Assembly: GCF_037893015.1 (NCBI RefSeq)
Contig: NC_133659.1
Span: 18,431,246-18,495,245, forward strand
Direction of reading: 5' to 3'
Length of the DNA stretch: 64,000 bases
From: Macrotis lagotis
Lineage: Eukaryota; Chordata; Mammalia; Peramelemorphia; Peramelidae
The notes beneath the pieces were generated by a model, which saw only the letters and a list, made by a program, of their open reading frames with translations, searched no databases and was not told the DNA's origin. Position 1 is the stretch's first letter. Each line of letters opens with the position of its first letter. Positions 44,930-57,294 of this stretch are shown one piece after another. The translations under genes were made by a program, and so were the position numbers.

Positions 44930-47000
44930 CTCTTCCGGCCAAGATGGCGGAGAGAAGCCAGGCACAGTTCTAAAGTCTCCTGATCTCTTCCCCATCTATC
45001 ACGTGAAACAAACCTCTTAGAAGAAATCCGAACCAGGAAAGCCAGAAAGAAAAGCCAGGAGAGGAGCACCTACCTCAGGACTCCTCTCCCGCAGCGGCCT
45101 GGGCTGAGTCCCGGCAGGTGAGGCCGAGCTCCCAGGGAAGAGCAGCCAGACCAACAGCTGAATCGGACCCGGGAGTCTGAGGGCCCGAGAGCCGGAGCTG
45201 CTGGAGCAGCGGTGGGGCCGGACGCAGGGGGCCTGGGTCCGCGGGGAAGCAGAGGCGCTGGTGTTGGGGCTGTCCCCCTGGAGCTTGGGGAAGGGGCCGC
45301 GGGGAGAGGTCTGGTGCAGGAGAGCTGCGGACACCATCCCGGGGCTGAGAAACTCTGAGCCCAGGCCTCCATGGCACCGAGGCCTCTTCTCAAACAAATG
45401 CAAATTACTTCTGCCTCAGGCCCAGGTGTGTGAGCAGAAGAACCAGCCCAGCTGAGGAATGACCTCAGGCCAGGGTAAAGCCCACCATGGAGTGAAGGCA
45501 AAAGAATTCAATTGCTCCAATGCCCTCCCTCAAGCAAAGGGAGAAGGCCTCACAACCAAGGTCACAGACACCCCAGAGAGGGCAACCAGCACCTCCTACT
45601 GGCCAGCCAGAGAAATTGCACTCAGTAAAGCCTTTAGAGATCCCAAGCCCAGGGGAACCAGCCTCCCCCCCAACTCAAGGTCTTAGCGTAATGAAGAAGG
45701 GTCAGCGGAAAAGTGGATGCATAGAAAAGTTCCAGGAAGGGAAAGACCCCAACCCAGAGAGACCTGGAACCTCTGAGGAGAATACAATCTGGTCTCCAGC
45801 ACAGAAAGACTTCCTTGAAGAAATAAGGAAGGAGTTTAAAAATCAACTGGAAAATTTGGGGGAGACAATGAATACCTTGCAACAAGAAAACAAAACCTTA
45901 GAAAGTACAATTGGACAAACACAAAAGGAGAATAAATCTCTCAGATCATCAATTGGACAATTACAAAATGAGAATAATTTTCTCAGATCCTCAAATGAGC
46001 AAATGCAAAAAGAAATTAATTCTCTCAAAACCTCAATGGGTCAAATGGAAAGCTCTTTCAAAAGTAGAATCGACCAATTGGAAAAGGTTAATGAAGAAAA
46101 CTCCTCCCCCCCCAAAAATAATGGAGTCTACAGAAACTAATGACTCCACGAGACAGCAAGAGTCATTTAAACAAAATCAAAAAATAGAAAAAATAGAAGC
46201 AAATGTGAAATACCTCATCAACAAAACCACTGACCTCGAGAATAGATCGAGGATGGGCAACCTGAAAATTATAGGACTTCCTGAAAACATTGAAGAGAAA
46301 AAAAGCCTGGCTTAATATTACAGGATCTAGTGATGGAAAACTGCCCTGACATCATCGAATCGGAGGGCAACATTACTTGTACAAAAATATTTATAGCAGC
46401 CCTGTTTGTGGTGGCAAAGAATTGGAAATCCAGTAAATGTCCTTCAGTTGGGGAATGGTTTAGCAAACTGTGGTATATGTGTCCTGGAACACTATTGTTC
46501 TATTAGAAACCAGGAGGGACGGGATTTCAGGGAAACCTGGAGGGATTTGCATGAACTGATGCTGAGTGAGATGAGCAGAACCAGAAAAACATCATACATC
46601 CTAACAGCAACATGGGAGTGATGTTCAACCTTGAAGGACTTGCTCATTCCATCAGTGCAACAATTGGGAACAATTTTGGGCTGTCTGCAAAGGAGAGTGC
46701 CATCTGTATCCAGATAAGGAGCTGTGGAGTTTGAACAAAGTACAAGGACTATTCCCTTTAATTCAGAAAAAAAAAAAAGCCAGATGTCTTATTGTTTAAT
46801 CTGGTTACCTCTGAGAATTCTGTTCTCTTTAAGGATATGATTTCTCTCTCATCACACCCAATTTGGATCAAGGTACAACATGGAAACAAAGTAAAGACTG
46901 ACAGAGTGCTCTCTTGTGGGGTGGGGGTGGGGGGAGGGAAGCAAGACTGGGGGAAAATTGTAAAACTCAAATAATATCTTTAATAAAAATTAAAAAAAAA
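44930..47000 (+). mobile_element. L1 LINE with both ends but a large internal deletion
   Basis: A 2071-bp element begins with a GC-rich 5'UTR holding a YY1-type CCAAGATGGCGG (44939-44950) and ends in an A-rich tail. It is flanked by AGAAAATGAGGTTTA at 44915-44929 and 47001-47015, a perfect 15-bp target-site duplication. ORF1 starts at 45520 (or at the inner ATG at 45691), has a coiled coil of 14-residue repeats (IGQTQKENKSLRSS and variants), then a frame change at a C8 run at 46106-46113. The sequence runs directly from ORF1 (near 46375) into the L1 3' region (GTACAAAAATATTTATAGCA), so the rest of ORF1 and all of ORF2 are absent. It is non-autonomous. Confidence 0.9.
45520..46140 (+). pseudogene. 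L1 ORF1 N-terminal part, truncated
   Basis: 206 codons of L1 ORF1p: a basic N-terminus, then about 70 residues of coiled coil built of two-heptad repeats. The frame shifts in a run of eight C; the downstream frame continues with KYLINKTTDLENRSRMGNLK and IIGLPENIEEK, the start of the RRM-like domain, before it stops. The nucleic-acid-binding C-terminal domain is lost. Confidence 0.85.
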
Positions 47001-47015
47001 AGAAAATGAGGTTTA

Positions 47016-49540
47016 ATCTTGAACAGAACCACAGCTAACTGTGGAAGCTTAGTTCTGATTAAAAGGTAAAGACCATCTTGTCTGGGGAAATTCTTATCAT
47101 GACCCCACTATTATTCTTCAGAGATAACACTGAGTGGAGAATAGATTTGTGCATCTAGATTGCCCAAAGCAGGAGTGGTTCAGATAAAGATGACACTCTT
47201 TGTCTAAGAATAACATAATCCAAGACACATTCCACAATCCCTCATTGAAATAAGCCCACCTCTCATTATAATATTCATTTTCTCATTAATTGTTAACCAA
47301 TGAGGTGATTTATTTCTGTTGAAAATACCCACAGTGACCCCCAAAATTCATCTTTGGTTTTTGGGAAAAAAAGATACTGACCTCAGTCTATTGATAATAA
47401 TCAAATTCTAGCAATAATTATACATGGATTATAAATTAGACAGAAATTACATCTCTCAGTCTTTTCTTTTGTCACTTGATGGTGATATTTTGACCAGAAA
47501 GGAAACTAGGGAATGGGGCATAGTTAGGAGGAAAAAAGATAAGTAGTTTCATTTCTGAAATATTGAGTTTCAGTTGCATATAAAACATCCAGTTTGAGAT
47601 GATCAATAGGAAATGAGTCATCCAGGATAAAGTGATCTTCCCATAAGGGAGATATTGGTGCCCCATAGATACATATGTGAGTAATCTATAGAGATAAAAT
47701 AACTAATACCACAGGAACTGATACATTTGTACAAAGGAAATGTGGAGAGAAGAAAGGAGAGACCAGCTCAGAGCCTTGGGTAATGGACATGATCACAAAG
47801 TATGATTAATACAGAGGCTTATTACATCTCAGTCTTTTCTGGCTTTGTGGAAGCAGAGTTTTAAAATCATTGACCTCATTTTCCCCAGATATAAAATAAG
47901 AATTACTGTTTCTACCTCATAAGCTTATTAAATACCAAAGGGAAAGAAGGGACAGAGAATAAGAAGGGTGGGGAAAGGCTTCTTATAGAAGTCTGGAAAC
48001 CAGGGAGGTCATAATCAGAATAAAGAAGGGAAAGTGTTGCCATAAGAAAACACCAGAAATCTATTAATGGAATGTCTTATTCATGGAACAACCTGGAAAT
48101 CAGTGTCACTGTAACACAGTGGGAAGATAGGAGGGGTTAAGTCTATGAAGGATGTTTAATGTCAAACAGAGGATTTTATATCAGCTCCTGGAGACAGTAG
48201 GGAGTTTATTGGGTTTACTGAATGGGGGTTGAAGTGGTCAGGCCTGCACTTTAGGAAGATAATAATAATATTTATATAATAGCTACATTTATATGTAAGT
48301 GCTAAGCAATGTGCTATTCAATGTATTATCTCATTTCATCCCCAACTCTGTGAGGGAGGTACTGTTATTACCTCCATATCACCAGATGAGAAAATTGAGG
48401 GGAAAAGAAGTTAGGTCACTTGCCCAGAGATCACATAGCTGATTTCTGAGCCAGATTTGAATTTGGGTCTTCCTGATCTAAGTCTAGAGTTCAATCCATC
48501 GCACCATCTAATTATTCCAAATAACAGCTGAATGGAGGATCCAAAATAGTGGGGAAAAAACTCACAACTAATATTTATAATAGAGCTTGAAACTTTGCAA
48601 AGCTTCACAATTTATCTTATCTGGTCTCAAATACAACCTTGGGAGGTAGGTATAATCATTATCTTTATTTATAGATGAAGAAACTGAGGCAAAGGTAAAT
48701 CCCGATGACCTTGACTTCATAGCTACAGCCTAATCTATTGTGAAATTTTATTACTGACCAACTGGAAAGATATTGAAAAACCTCACCCTGTAATATAAAT
48801 TTATGTGTGTCTGTGCTAGGGTGGTTACAGTGTCAAAGGAGAGAAGGGGGTAAATGTGAGAGATATTATGAAGGCCTTGGCATTGTTATGGGGATGAGAG
48901 AGTAAGGAGTTAAGGAAGATTCCCAGGTGGGGAATCTAGGTGACATGGATGGTGATATCCTCAACCATAATAAGGAAATTAAGAATCGATAACGACATTT
49001 ATTTTGGAAACGATAATGGGTGCTATTTTGGATGAGTTGGAAGCTAAGATGTCTAAAGGTCATCTCATTTGAGATCTCTATCAGGAATTGGAGATATGCA
49101 ACTGGTTCGTGTCCTTCATTATCAAAGAAGATGAAAGTAACACTAGGTTTGAGACAAATTACAGCATGTCTGACTGGGACTGCTCAGACCAGTATGAACT
49201 CAGAATGCTCTGCCACAGGTCCAGCACAAATAGTTCAGGTGAACAACTAAGTTGGGTAATAGAGGTCAACAGAGGGCAAGGTTGTATAAATATGTTTGAA
49301 AACCATCAAGTTCGATATGAACAGTGAATCTATAGCAGCCAAGAACATCAACAAATGAAACAGAGAAGTGGGAAAGGAAAAAAGGATCCAGGATAAAAGT
49401 GATTCTCCATCCCTGGACAAGTAGAATAAACATTTAGCATCTCTGCAATCTATGTTATATTCACTTTATTTGCAGATAAAGTTCAAATTTACTTTTACTT
49501 AATATCCTATAGCAATGAAATCACAAGTCTAATCTTAAAA
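47016..49540. other. Intergenic sequence and start of the gene 2 flank
   Basis: 47016-47980 shows nothing recognisable. An ancient interspersed repeat lies at about 47990-48260, with minus-strand MIR-like pieces at 48270-48520 and 48560-48700, matching 6840-7520 in order. At about 49080-49340 there is an antisense RTE-like fragment (GTGTCCTTCATTATCAAAGA). Confidence 0.55.
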
Positions 49541-49889
49541 AAAAAACTGTTATGGGCTTTGTAGGGTTCTTACGCTTTGAAATGTAGCTGTTAATTCTGT
49601 ATTACAACCATCCACACTCCCAAATCCATGACTAAGCAGACAGAACATTCCCTGGCCTTGTAGGTATAAAACACTGAGTGACTGTGGAAAATCAAAATTG
49701 AATATTGGTATAAGAAGAGAAAAATAATGGTGAATATGTTTGGAGGTTGAATATTGGTGTGGCTTGAAGGTATTTCATGGCAGGGGGTGGGGGGTGGACA
49801 TGATTGAAATTCACCCTTGATCTCTGATGGATTGTCTTGTTTCCTCCTCTGGAATATATGGAATGGGTGGAGAATTAGAGGGGGGCAAA

Positions 49890-50109
49890 CATGGAGTTCC
49901 TATTGAGATTGTGTATTAACTGGGTCTTAGTGCTCTCCTTTCCAAGATTAGGTGATAATGAGGAAAGAGTGCTGACAGATGGGATCTATTTGAATGGTAC
50001 AATTCTGAATCCAGATTTAAATGGGAAAATCTACAAGGATTCAAAAGATCTTGAAATGATGGCGATTGAGATGAGTGGACATGCACCCATAAAGCCAGAT
50101 AGGCTATAA
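49890..50109 (+). other. Duplicated block 8.4 kb upstream of gene 2
   Basis: This is the partner of 7860-8095. A 72-codon open frame includes VLTDGIYLNGT and DLNGKI. The similarity to copy A continues on both sides, so it is part of the segmental duplication rather than a separate gene. Confidence 0.35.
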
Positions 50110-50599
50110 CTCAATGCAGCTAGTTGGGAATAAGCTTTGGTTGATAAGTTCCCAACCGTGCTCATTATTCCTGGGATATTTTCCTGTCTCTGTGAAAAAA
50201 CTTTGGAGAATTACTTTCAGGTTATGGAAGTCAGAGGGTTCTAAAAGGCAAGTGGTAGGTAGCCAAGAATTTTTATATTGCTTTTCATATTTTACATGCT
50301 AGTTTCCCACCCCCTAGGAATAAAATACCCCAGCTTTATAACATCATTGATCATTGAACTGGAAGATAGCTTGGAGATATTTCTTCTAATTCCGTCACTT
50401 TATAGATGAGGATATGGAAACAAAAAGAGGTTAATTTACTTGATGTGTTTGGATGAGTAAGTCACATACCCCAAAACATTAAGTGAGGCCTACTTTGTCA
50501 ACAAAGTGGAGAAGTATTTTAAGCTGAAAGTTAAAGGGGACTCAGAGGCCCCATTATTGCTGATTGTTCAGTTATCGGCATGTTAAGAATCACTCTGAG

Positions 50600-50756
50600 A
50601 GGGGTGGCTAGGTGGCACAGTGGATAGAGCACCCACCCTGGAGTCAGGAGGACCTGAGTTCAAATCCGACCTCAGACACTTAATAAGTACCTAGCTGTGT
50701 GGCCTTGGACAAGCCATATTGCCTTGCGAAAAATAAACTTAAAAATAAAAAAAAAA
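50600..50756 (+). mobile_element. Marsupial SINE, specific to copy B
   Basis: GGGGTGGCTAGGTGGCACAG through CATATTGCCTTGCGAAAAAT. AATCACTCTGAGA flanks both sides as a target-site duplication. The matching place in copy A (near 8480) has no SINE. Confidence 0.94.
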
Positions 50757-50908
50757 TCACTCTGAGACCAAGGAATGCAGGTATAAAAAATAGAGTTTTA
50801 TTAAAGAAATAGCAACACAAAGAAAGTAATAAGAAAGTTAGGAAGAGTTTAAGGGAAAGTGGAGACAGAAGGGGGAGGGGGGAAAGGGAAGGGAGGGAGG
50901 GGGAGAAG

Positions 50909-50910
<2 letters not shown>

Positions 50911-50984
<74 letters not shown>
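50911..50984. repeat. (GA)n microsatellite
   Basis: About 37 GA units, preceded by a G/A-rich tract from 50860. Confidence 0.95.
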
Positions 50985-50987
<3 letters not shown>

Positions 50988-51761
50988 ACTTGGGTTAACC
51001 AGGCCACATGGGGAAGCCCATGGAACTCTACATGAATTAAGGAAGAGCCTGAGAAAAGCCTCCTTTTGGTTGGGAAGCCAGAAGAAGCAAGAGACTCCAA
51101 AGGCAGCTGTTCCTGTTAAATACCCCTCCATTGCAGGCGGGACAGAGGGTGATCCTTGGGGATTGATCTCACACCCAGGAGCCTGGTAATTTCCAATAGT
51201 AATCTACATACTGCTCCTTCCTGTTCTTTCAACATGTTATTTCCTGCCCTCCACTGTCTACTGCCAAGGTTAGGTGAAGGGGAAAATGGGGGGATAAAAT
51301 ATAAACAACAGGGTCAAGAGGAGATGAGATATAATCAACAGTGTCCAAGGGAAGCAGAATCTCAAGAATGGGAACCTCCACCCATTTAACAGATTTTGTC
51401 TCTGCTATAGTCACATTTCTCTATATCTATATGTGCCAACTTTTCCATTTTACAGATGAAGAAATTTAGATAAAATAGTTAGATGACTTGTTCAGGATTA
51501 CACAGCTAGTATATCTCTGAGTCCAGGTCTGGTGATGCTGGAATGCACTATGCCCCCTAGGTTGCACAGGTATTAAATCTTAGAGGTAATTTATGAAAGA
51601 AAACTTGGATTTTAATATTGCTTCAAAATTTGCTAGGCAATTTTTCTGTGACTCAGTTTCCTCTTTTGTGGGAAGAGGCAGCTTAACTTAAATGTCTCTA
51701 AATCTATGATCCCCTAAGCATATTTGCAAATAATTTCATTTTCAAGTAAAAATTTGCCTTT

Positions 51762-51928
51762 TGGGGTGGTTAGGTGGCACAGCGGATAGAGCACTGGCCC
51801 TGGAGTCAGGAGGACCTGAGTTCAAATCTGGCCTCAGACACTTAATAATGACCTAGCTGTGTGGCCTTGGGCAAGCCACTTAACACCATTGTCTTGCAAA
51901 AACTAAACAAACAAACAAACAAACAAAA
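51762..51928 (+). mobile_element. Marsupial SINE, specific to copy B
   Basis: A near-consensus SINE ending in CAAACAAACAAACAAA. AAAAATTTGCCTTT is present on both sides as a 14-bp target-site duplication. The aligned copy A site (near 8920) reads through without a SINE. Confidence 0.95.
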
Positions 51929-51999
51929 ATTTGCCTTTGCAGGTAGTAATTAAGAAGCAGACAAAAAAGAGAGTTTTAAGAGTGTCTGTGTCCTTTTCT

Positions 52000-52300
52000 A
52001 ATGGGCAGCTAGATGTTGCAGTGTATAGAGCACTGGCCAGGAGTCCACATCTAGCCTCAGACATGTCTACCTTGTGTGCCCTTGGGCAAGTCACTTCCAC
52101 CCTGATTGCCTCTCATCCAGGGCTATCTCCAATCCTCCTGATTCATACCTGTGCACTCCACCCAGGTGGCTCTGGAGGAGAAAGTGAGGCTGGTGCCTTA
52201 GGACAGTACTCCTACTCAAATCCAGTCTATGTGCTTGTCATGACATCACCTCCCTGATGTCATGGTCTTCTTCAAAAGTGAAAGACAAACATTATTATTA
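52000..52300 (+). mobile_element. SINE with RTE-like tail
   Basis: The SINE head (GGGCAGCTAGATGTTGCAGT) is joined to an extended body (GGAGGAGAAAGTGAGGCTGG) and a tail with CTGATGTCATGGTCTTCTTC and AAAGTGAAAGACAAACATTA. This is the longer marsupial SINE form whose end copies an RTE 3' end. Confidence 0.75.
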
Positions 52301-52929
52301 TCCTATGTAGGCATCCATTCTATCTCCTTTATAGAAAACCAAGAATGCTTCAGAGGAAAAAAAAAGCATCCATGCCTTTTCACCGATTATTTTAATATCC
52401 TGATGTGTCTGTCTAAGCTTTTATCAGGGTGAGATCATTGTAGAAGAGAAATAAACACAAGTAGCAAACTGTCACTACTTCCTAACCAGGCTATCTATTT
52501 TCTAGGAAAAAGAAAATAAAAACCCAGACAGCTATTTGTCCCGGCTGTTTCCAACTATGTAACATTTATGTTAAATTATTCCAGAGTCATAAAGGGGAAG
52601 ATGGATTGGAGTGGGTAGACTTTGGAGGCAGGCAGACTCACCAGCATGCTTTGGTAATATGCAGGTGTGATGTGATAAGGAGTTATACCAGGGTGATTGC
52701 AATGTTAAGAGAAAAAAGGGTGTGAGTGGAAGGTAATAGAAAGGTGAAGTCAACGATCTTTGGTACCATATAGGATGTATTGGGTGGATAATGAGAAATC
52801 CAAGATGGTTCATAGATTATGAGTCATGAAAGCAGTAGGGAAATTGGAAACTAGGGCAGGGTTCAGGGGAATTTAGTTTAGGAAGTTTACTGTAGAAATA
52901 GCTTGAGATTTCTAAAACCTACTTGGAGA

Positions 52930-53400
52930 TGTGAGAGGCGAGGTCAACAGAGAGATTCTGGCAGAATAGGTAGGGTTGAGAATTGTCAGCAGAAGGAACG
53001 TAGCTAAAAGACACGAGAGCTGAAAAGATCACAAAGACAAGTAATGAAGAGGGAGAGAAGACAGCCTAGGACAGAACCCTGAGGGACACCCATGGCAAGG
53101 GGGGCATTATCTGGAGGAGGATCCAGGAAAGGAGGCAGAAAAGTGAACATTGGAGGAGAGGCAGGAGAAAGGATGTTCTGAGACCCATGAAGCAGAGAGT
53201 AGCAAGAAAGAGAGAATGATCCCTAGTATCAAAGACTTCAGAGAGGTCAGTGAGAATGAGAATTAGGAAAAGGCCATTGTGTTTGGCAACTAGGAGATCA
53301 TTAATAATCTAGAAAGAAGAGTTGGAAGTGACCTCAGGGGCATTTAGTTAGCTAGACCTAAATTTAAATCCCACCTGCTATAGAAAGCTCTCCTCAGTTC
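52930..53400. repeat. Ancient mammalian interspersed repeat
   Basis: CTAGGACAGAACCCTGAGGG, AGGATCCAGGAAAGGAGGC and AGGCCATTGTGTTTGGCAAC form the order of a widespread old mammalian repeat of the same kind as pieces at 6840 and 47990. I am not sure of its family name. Confidence 0.5.
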
Positions 53401-53429
53401 TTCTTCCTTCTAGTACCTTCTCTTTGGTA

Positions 53430-56400
53430 ATGATACACTGTTTATCCTATTTAGAGTTTGTTTTGTCTAAATTTGTCTATTTCAGTCCTTCATGTCTTTT
53501 TTGTATTCTGAAGACACATGATAAGGGTCTTTTAATTGATTTTAGACTTTAATACAATTTTAGATCTGGATTTCTTTGCATTTTTTCATTAACTTATTTG
53601 ATATTCTTGACCTTTTGGTCCTCCAGATGAATTTTGTTACTATTTGTTCTAGTTCTGTTAAATAATTTTTGGTAGTTTGATTGATAAAATACTTAACAAG
53701 TATTATAATTTAGGGAAAATTGTCATTTTTATTATATTAGTTTGACATACCCCTGAACGATCGACTTTATTCTAATTTCTTAAATTTGATTTTATTTGTG
53801 TGAAAAATGTTTTGTAGTGGTGTTCATATAATTTCTTCTGGTTTTGTCTTGGGAGGTAAACCCCCAATTATGTTATGTTCCCAACAAATACTGTAAATGG
53901 AATTTCTCTTTTTATCTCTTGCTACTTTGCTTTATTGGTCATATATAAAAATGCTGATTATTTATTTGCTTATTTTATATCCTGCTACTTTGTTAAAGTA
54001 GTTAATTGTTTCAAATAGATTTTAGTTGATTTTACAAATTTCTCTAAGCATAATATCCTTTCCTCTGCAAAGAGTAAGAGCTTTGTTTCCTCATTGCCTA
54101 TTCTAATTCCTTCCATTTCTTTTTCTTCTTTTATTGCTAAAGCTAATGAATGCTTGTACCTTATTCCCATTCCATAGAATGTTTGTTGATGGTTTTAGAT
54201 AAATACTTCTTATCATTTTGAGGAAAACTTCTTTTATATCTGTGCTCTCTAGCATTTTTTAATAGGAATGGGAGCTGTATTTTGTCTCAAGTTTTTCCAG
54301 CATTTAGTTATGTTAATTTCTGTTAGTTATGTTAATGATATAGTCAGTTATTCTGATTTTTTCCCTATTATTGAACCACCACTGCATTCTTATTATAAAT
54401 CCTACCTGATCATAGTGTATTATCCCAGTAATAGCATGCTGTAATCTTTTTGTTAATATTTTATTTAAAATTTTTGTAACAATATTCATTAGGAAAATTG
54501 TTCTGTTCTTTTCTTTGTTTTGACTCTTCCTGGTTTAGGTATCATCATTCAATTAGTGTCATAGCAGGAATTTAGAAGAACTCCTTCTTCCCCTATTTTT
54601 TCAAATTGTTTAAAGAGAATTGAAATGATCTTTTTTTTTTAAAAAACTGTTTGGAGGAATTCACTTGTTAATCTATCTGGTCCTAGAGATTTAACTTGAG
54701 GAGTTTATTAATGGCTTTTTCAATGTTATTCTTCTGAAATAGGACTTTTTCTAAAGAATTTAATTTAATTTTATATTAATTTGGGCAATTTTCATTTTTG
54801 TAAGTATAAATCTTTTCATTTAGATTGTCAGATTTATTGGCATAGTTAGGCAAAATTGCTCCAAATTATTCATTTAATTTACTTATCATTGGTGATGAGT
54901 TCACCCTTTTTATTTTTCATAGTTGTTACTTGGTTTTTCTTCTTTTTTAATAAAATTCATCAGATGTCTATTTTATTGTTTTTCATAAAGCAAACTGTTA
55001 GCTTTATTAATTAGTTAAATATTTTCAATTTTATTGATTTCTCCTTTGATTTTCAGAATTTTTGATTTGGTATTTAATTGGAGAATTTTAATTTGTTCTT
55101 TACTATCTTTTTTCCATGCACAATTCATTGATCTCTTCTTTCTCTACTTTATTGCAGGAATTTAAGATAGAAAATTTCCCCCAGCTGTTTTGACTGCACA
55201 AAGTTTGGTATGAAGTCTCATCATCATCCTTATCTTGGATGAAATTGCTAATTATTTCTATTATTTGTTGTTTCTTTCACTCATTATTTAAAATTAGGTT
55301 ATTTAGTTTCCAATTAATTTTTAGTTTATCTTTCCATGGTCCTTTATTACAAATAATTTATTGCATTATGATCTGAAAGGATGTATTTAATATTTCTGCC
55401 TTTCTACATTTGCTTGTGAAGTTTTTATGCTTTAATACAATTTTTGTTTAGATGCAATGTACTGCACATTAGAAGTTATATTCCTTTCTATTCCTATTCA
55501 ATTTTTCTAGAGGTTTAATATATATAATATATATTATTTATATACATATATAAATAATATATGTTGTATATATAACTTTTGTAAGTTTTTATTCTTCTTA
55601 ACTTTCTTCATGGTTGTTTTGTGGTTAGATTTATCTAATTAAGATAGTTGAAAGATGATAGTCCCGCACTAATATGGTTTTGCTAGGTAAGTCTGCTTAG
55701 ATTAAGATTTTTAACTTCTCTAAGAATTTGGAGGCTATTCTACTTAGTGCATATATGTCTAATATTGAAATTACTTCATTGCCTATGGTACTTTTTAGGA
55801 AATGTAATTTCTTTATAGATCCTTTTTAATTGGAGCTAGTTTTTTTTCTTTTTATTTGTCTGAGATCAGTATTGCTACCCATGCTTTTTTCTGTCTGTTC
55901 CAGCTGAAGCAAAATATATTCTTATCCAGTTGTTTTATCTTTACTCTATGTGTACCTCTGTGTTTCAAATGTGTTTCTTGTAACAACATGTGGAATATTG
56001 GCTTTTAATCTGCACTGCTATCCACTTCCACTTTATGGAAGAGTTCATCCCATTAACATCCGCACTTATAATTACTAACTCTGAAATCCTCTCCATCCAA
56101 TCTTTACCCTATTTGCATTTTTCTCTCTCCTTTCACCTTATCCCTCCTCACCAGTGTTTTGCTTCTGATTGCCATTCCCTCAGTCTCCCTTCCCTTTTAT
56201 TCTTTTATTTTTCCCCTTACTATTTCCCTCCCTTGTATCAGTCTCTTCTTACCCTTACTTCCACTTTCCCCTCCTTCTTCTTGCAGGATGGGATAAACTT
56301 CTAAATCCAGCTGGAATGTCCCTGAGCCAACTCTGTTCTAAGTAAGATTCATTCAACGTTCAAACCCTTCTTTTTATTTTTTTTTAATTTTTATTTATTT

Positions 56401-57290
56401 AAGGCAATGGGGTTAAGTGACTTGCCCAAGGTCCCACAGCATGACTTTTTTTTTCAAGTTCTCTACTGTCTCTTGCTTGATTTTTAAAATGCTTTCAGCT
56501 CTTCCAAGTGGATTTTTTGGATTTCACATGTAGGCATTTTGTCACTTCTTTCCTCTTTTGAAATGGTGTTTTGATGTTTCCTGTCTAAATAATAATTTTA
56601 TATGTTTAGCACTTTTTTTTGCTTTTTTACTCATTATGAAAGTTGGGGGGGGCAGCTAGGTGGTGCATTTGATAGAGCACGGGCCCTGGAGTCAGGAATC
56701 CCTGAGTTCAAATCCGGCCTCAGACACTTAATAATGACCTAGCCCTGTAGCCTTGGGCAAGCCACTTAACCCCATTGCCTTGGAAAAACTAAAAAAAAAA
56801 AAGTTGGGCTTTGCTCCTTATGCTCCAGAGGTTTAGTTCAAGCTTATTGTGCTGGAGATTGGGATCCTGGTCCCTTACTTTTTGCTCTGGCATCCCATAT
56901 GTTCATGGTTTGTTCCCTGCACTAATGTAATCCAACCATTCTCACCTTCTGCACCTGTATCCTGCAGCTCAAGCCAAGCCTCATAGCTTTATTTGGGACT
57001 CACAATGCCAACCTGTTATGGCACTGGTCTGCTGAGCCAGGACCCAGTTCCTGACTGAGCCTCCCTATCTAGATTGAGCTTTATACCCCTTTTACTCACA
57101 CCAGAAAGACATTTTCTGAAGTTCCTTTCAAGATACCTTGAACTGAAAAAAATGTTTCACTGTTTTTTGTATATTCTATGGCTTTAAGATCTTGTTGGAG
57201 ACATCATTTAATTGTGTTTTGGGGAAAGGTCTGAGAGCTTCCTAGTTTCTGGATACCATCATGACTTCACCCAGGAAGTCCCCCCAAAAT
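53430..57290 (-). mobile_element. L1 LINE, long antisense copy upstream of gene 2
   Basis: The minus-strand L1 runs from ORF2 (53430-56330, same landmarks as 1190-3400, for example TGTTAATCTATCTGGTCCTA) to ORF1-side and 5'-end-like sequence up to about 57290. It is interrupted by a SINE fragment (56380-56440) and a SINE (56646-56803). It is full of stops. Copy A has no such element, so it entered this copy only or was lost from the other. Confidence 0.7.
56646..56803 (+). mobile_element. Marsupial SINE inside the L1
   Basis: GGCAGCTAGGTGGTGCATTT through TTGCCTTGGAAAAACTAAAA. AAAGTTGGG lies on both sides as a target-site duplication. Confidence 0.94.
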
Positions 57291-57294
57291 TGCA

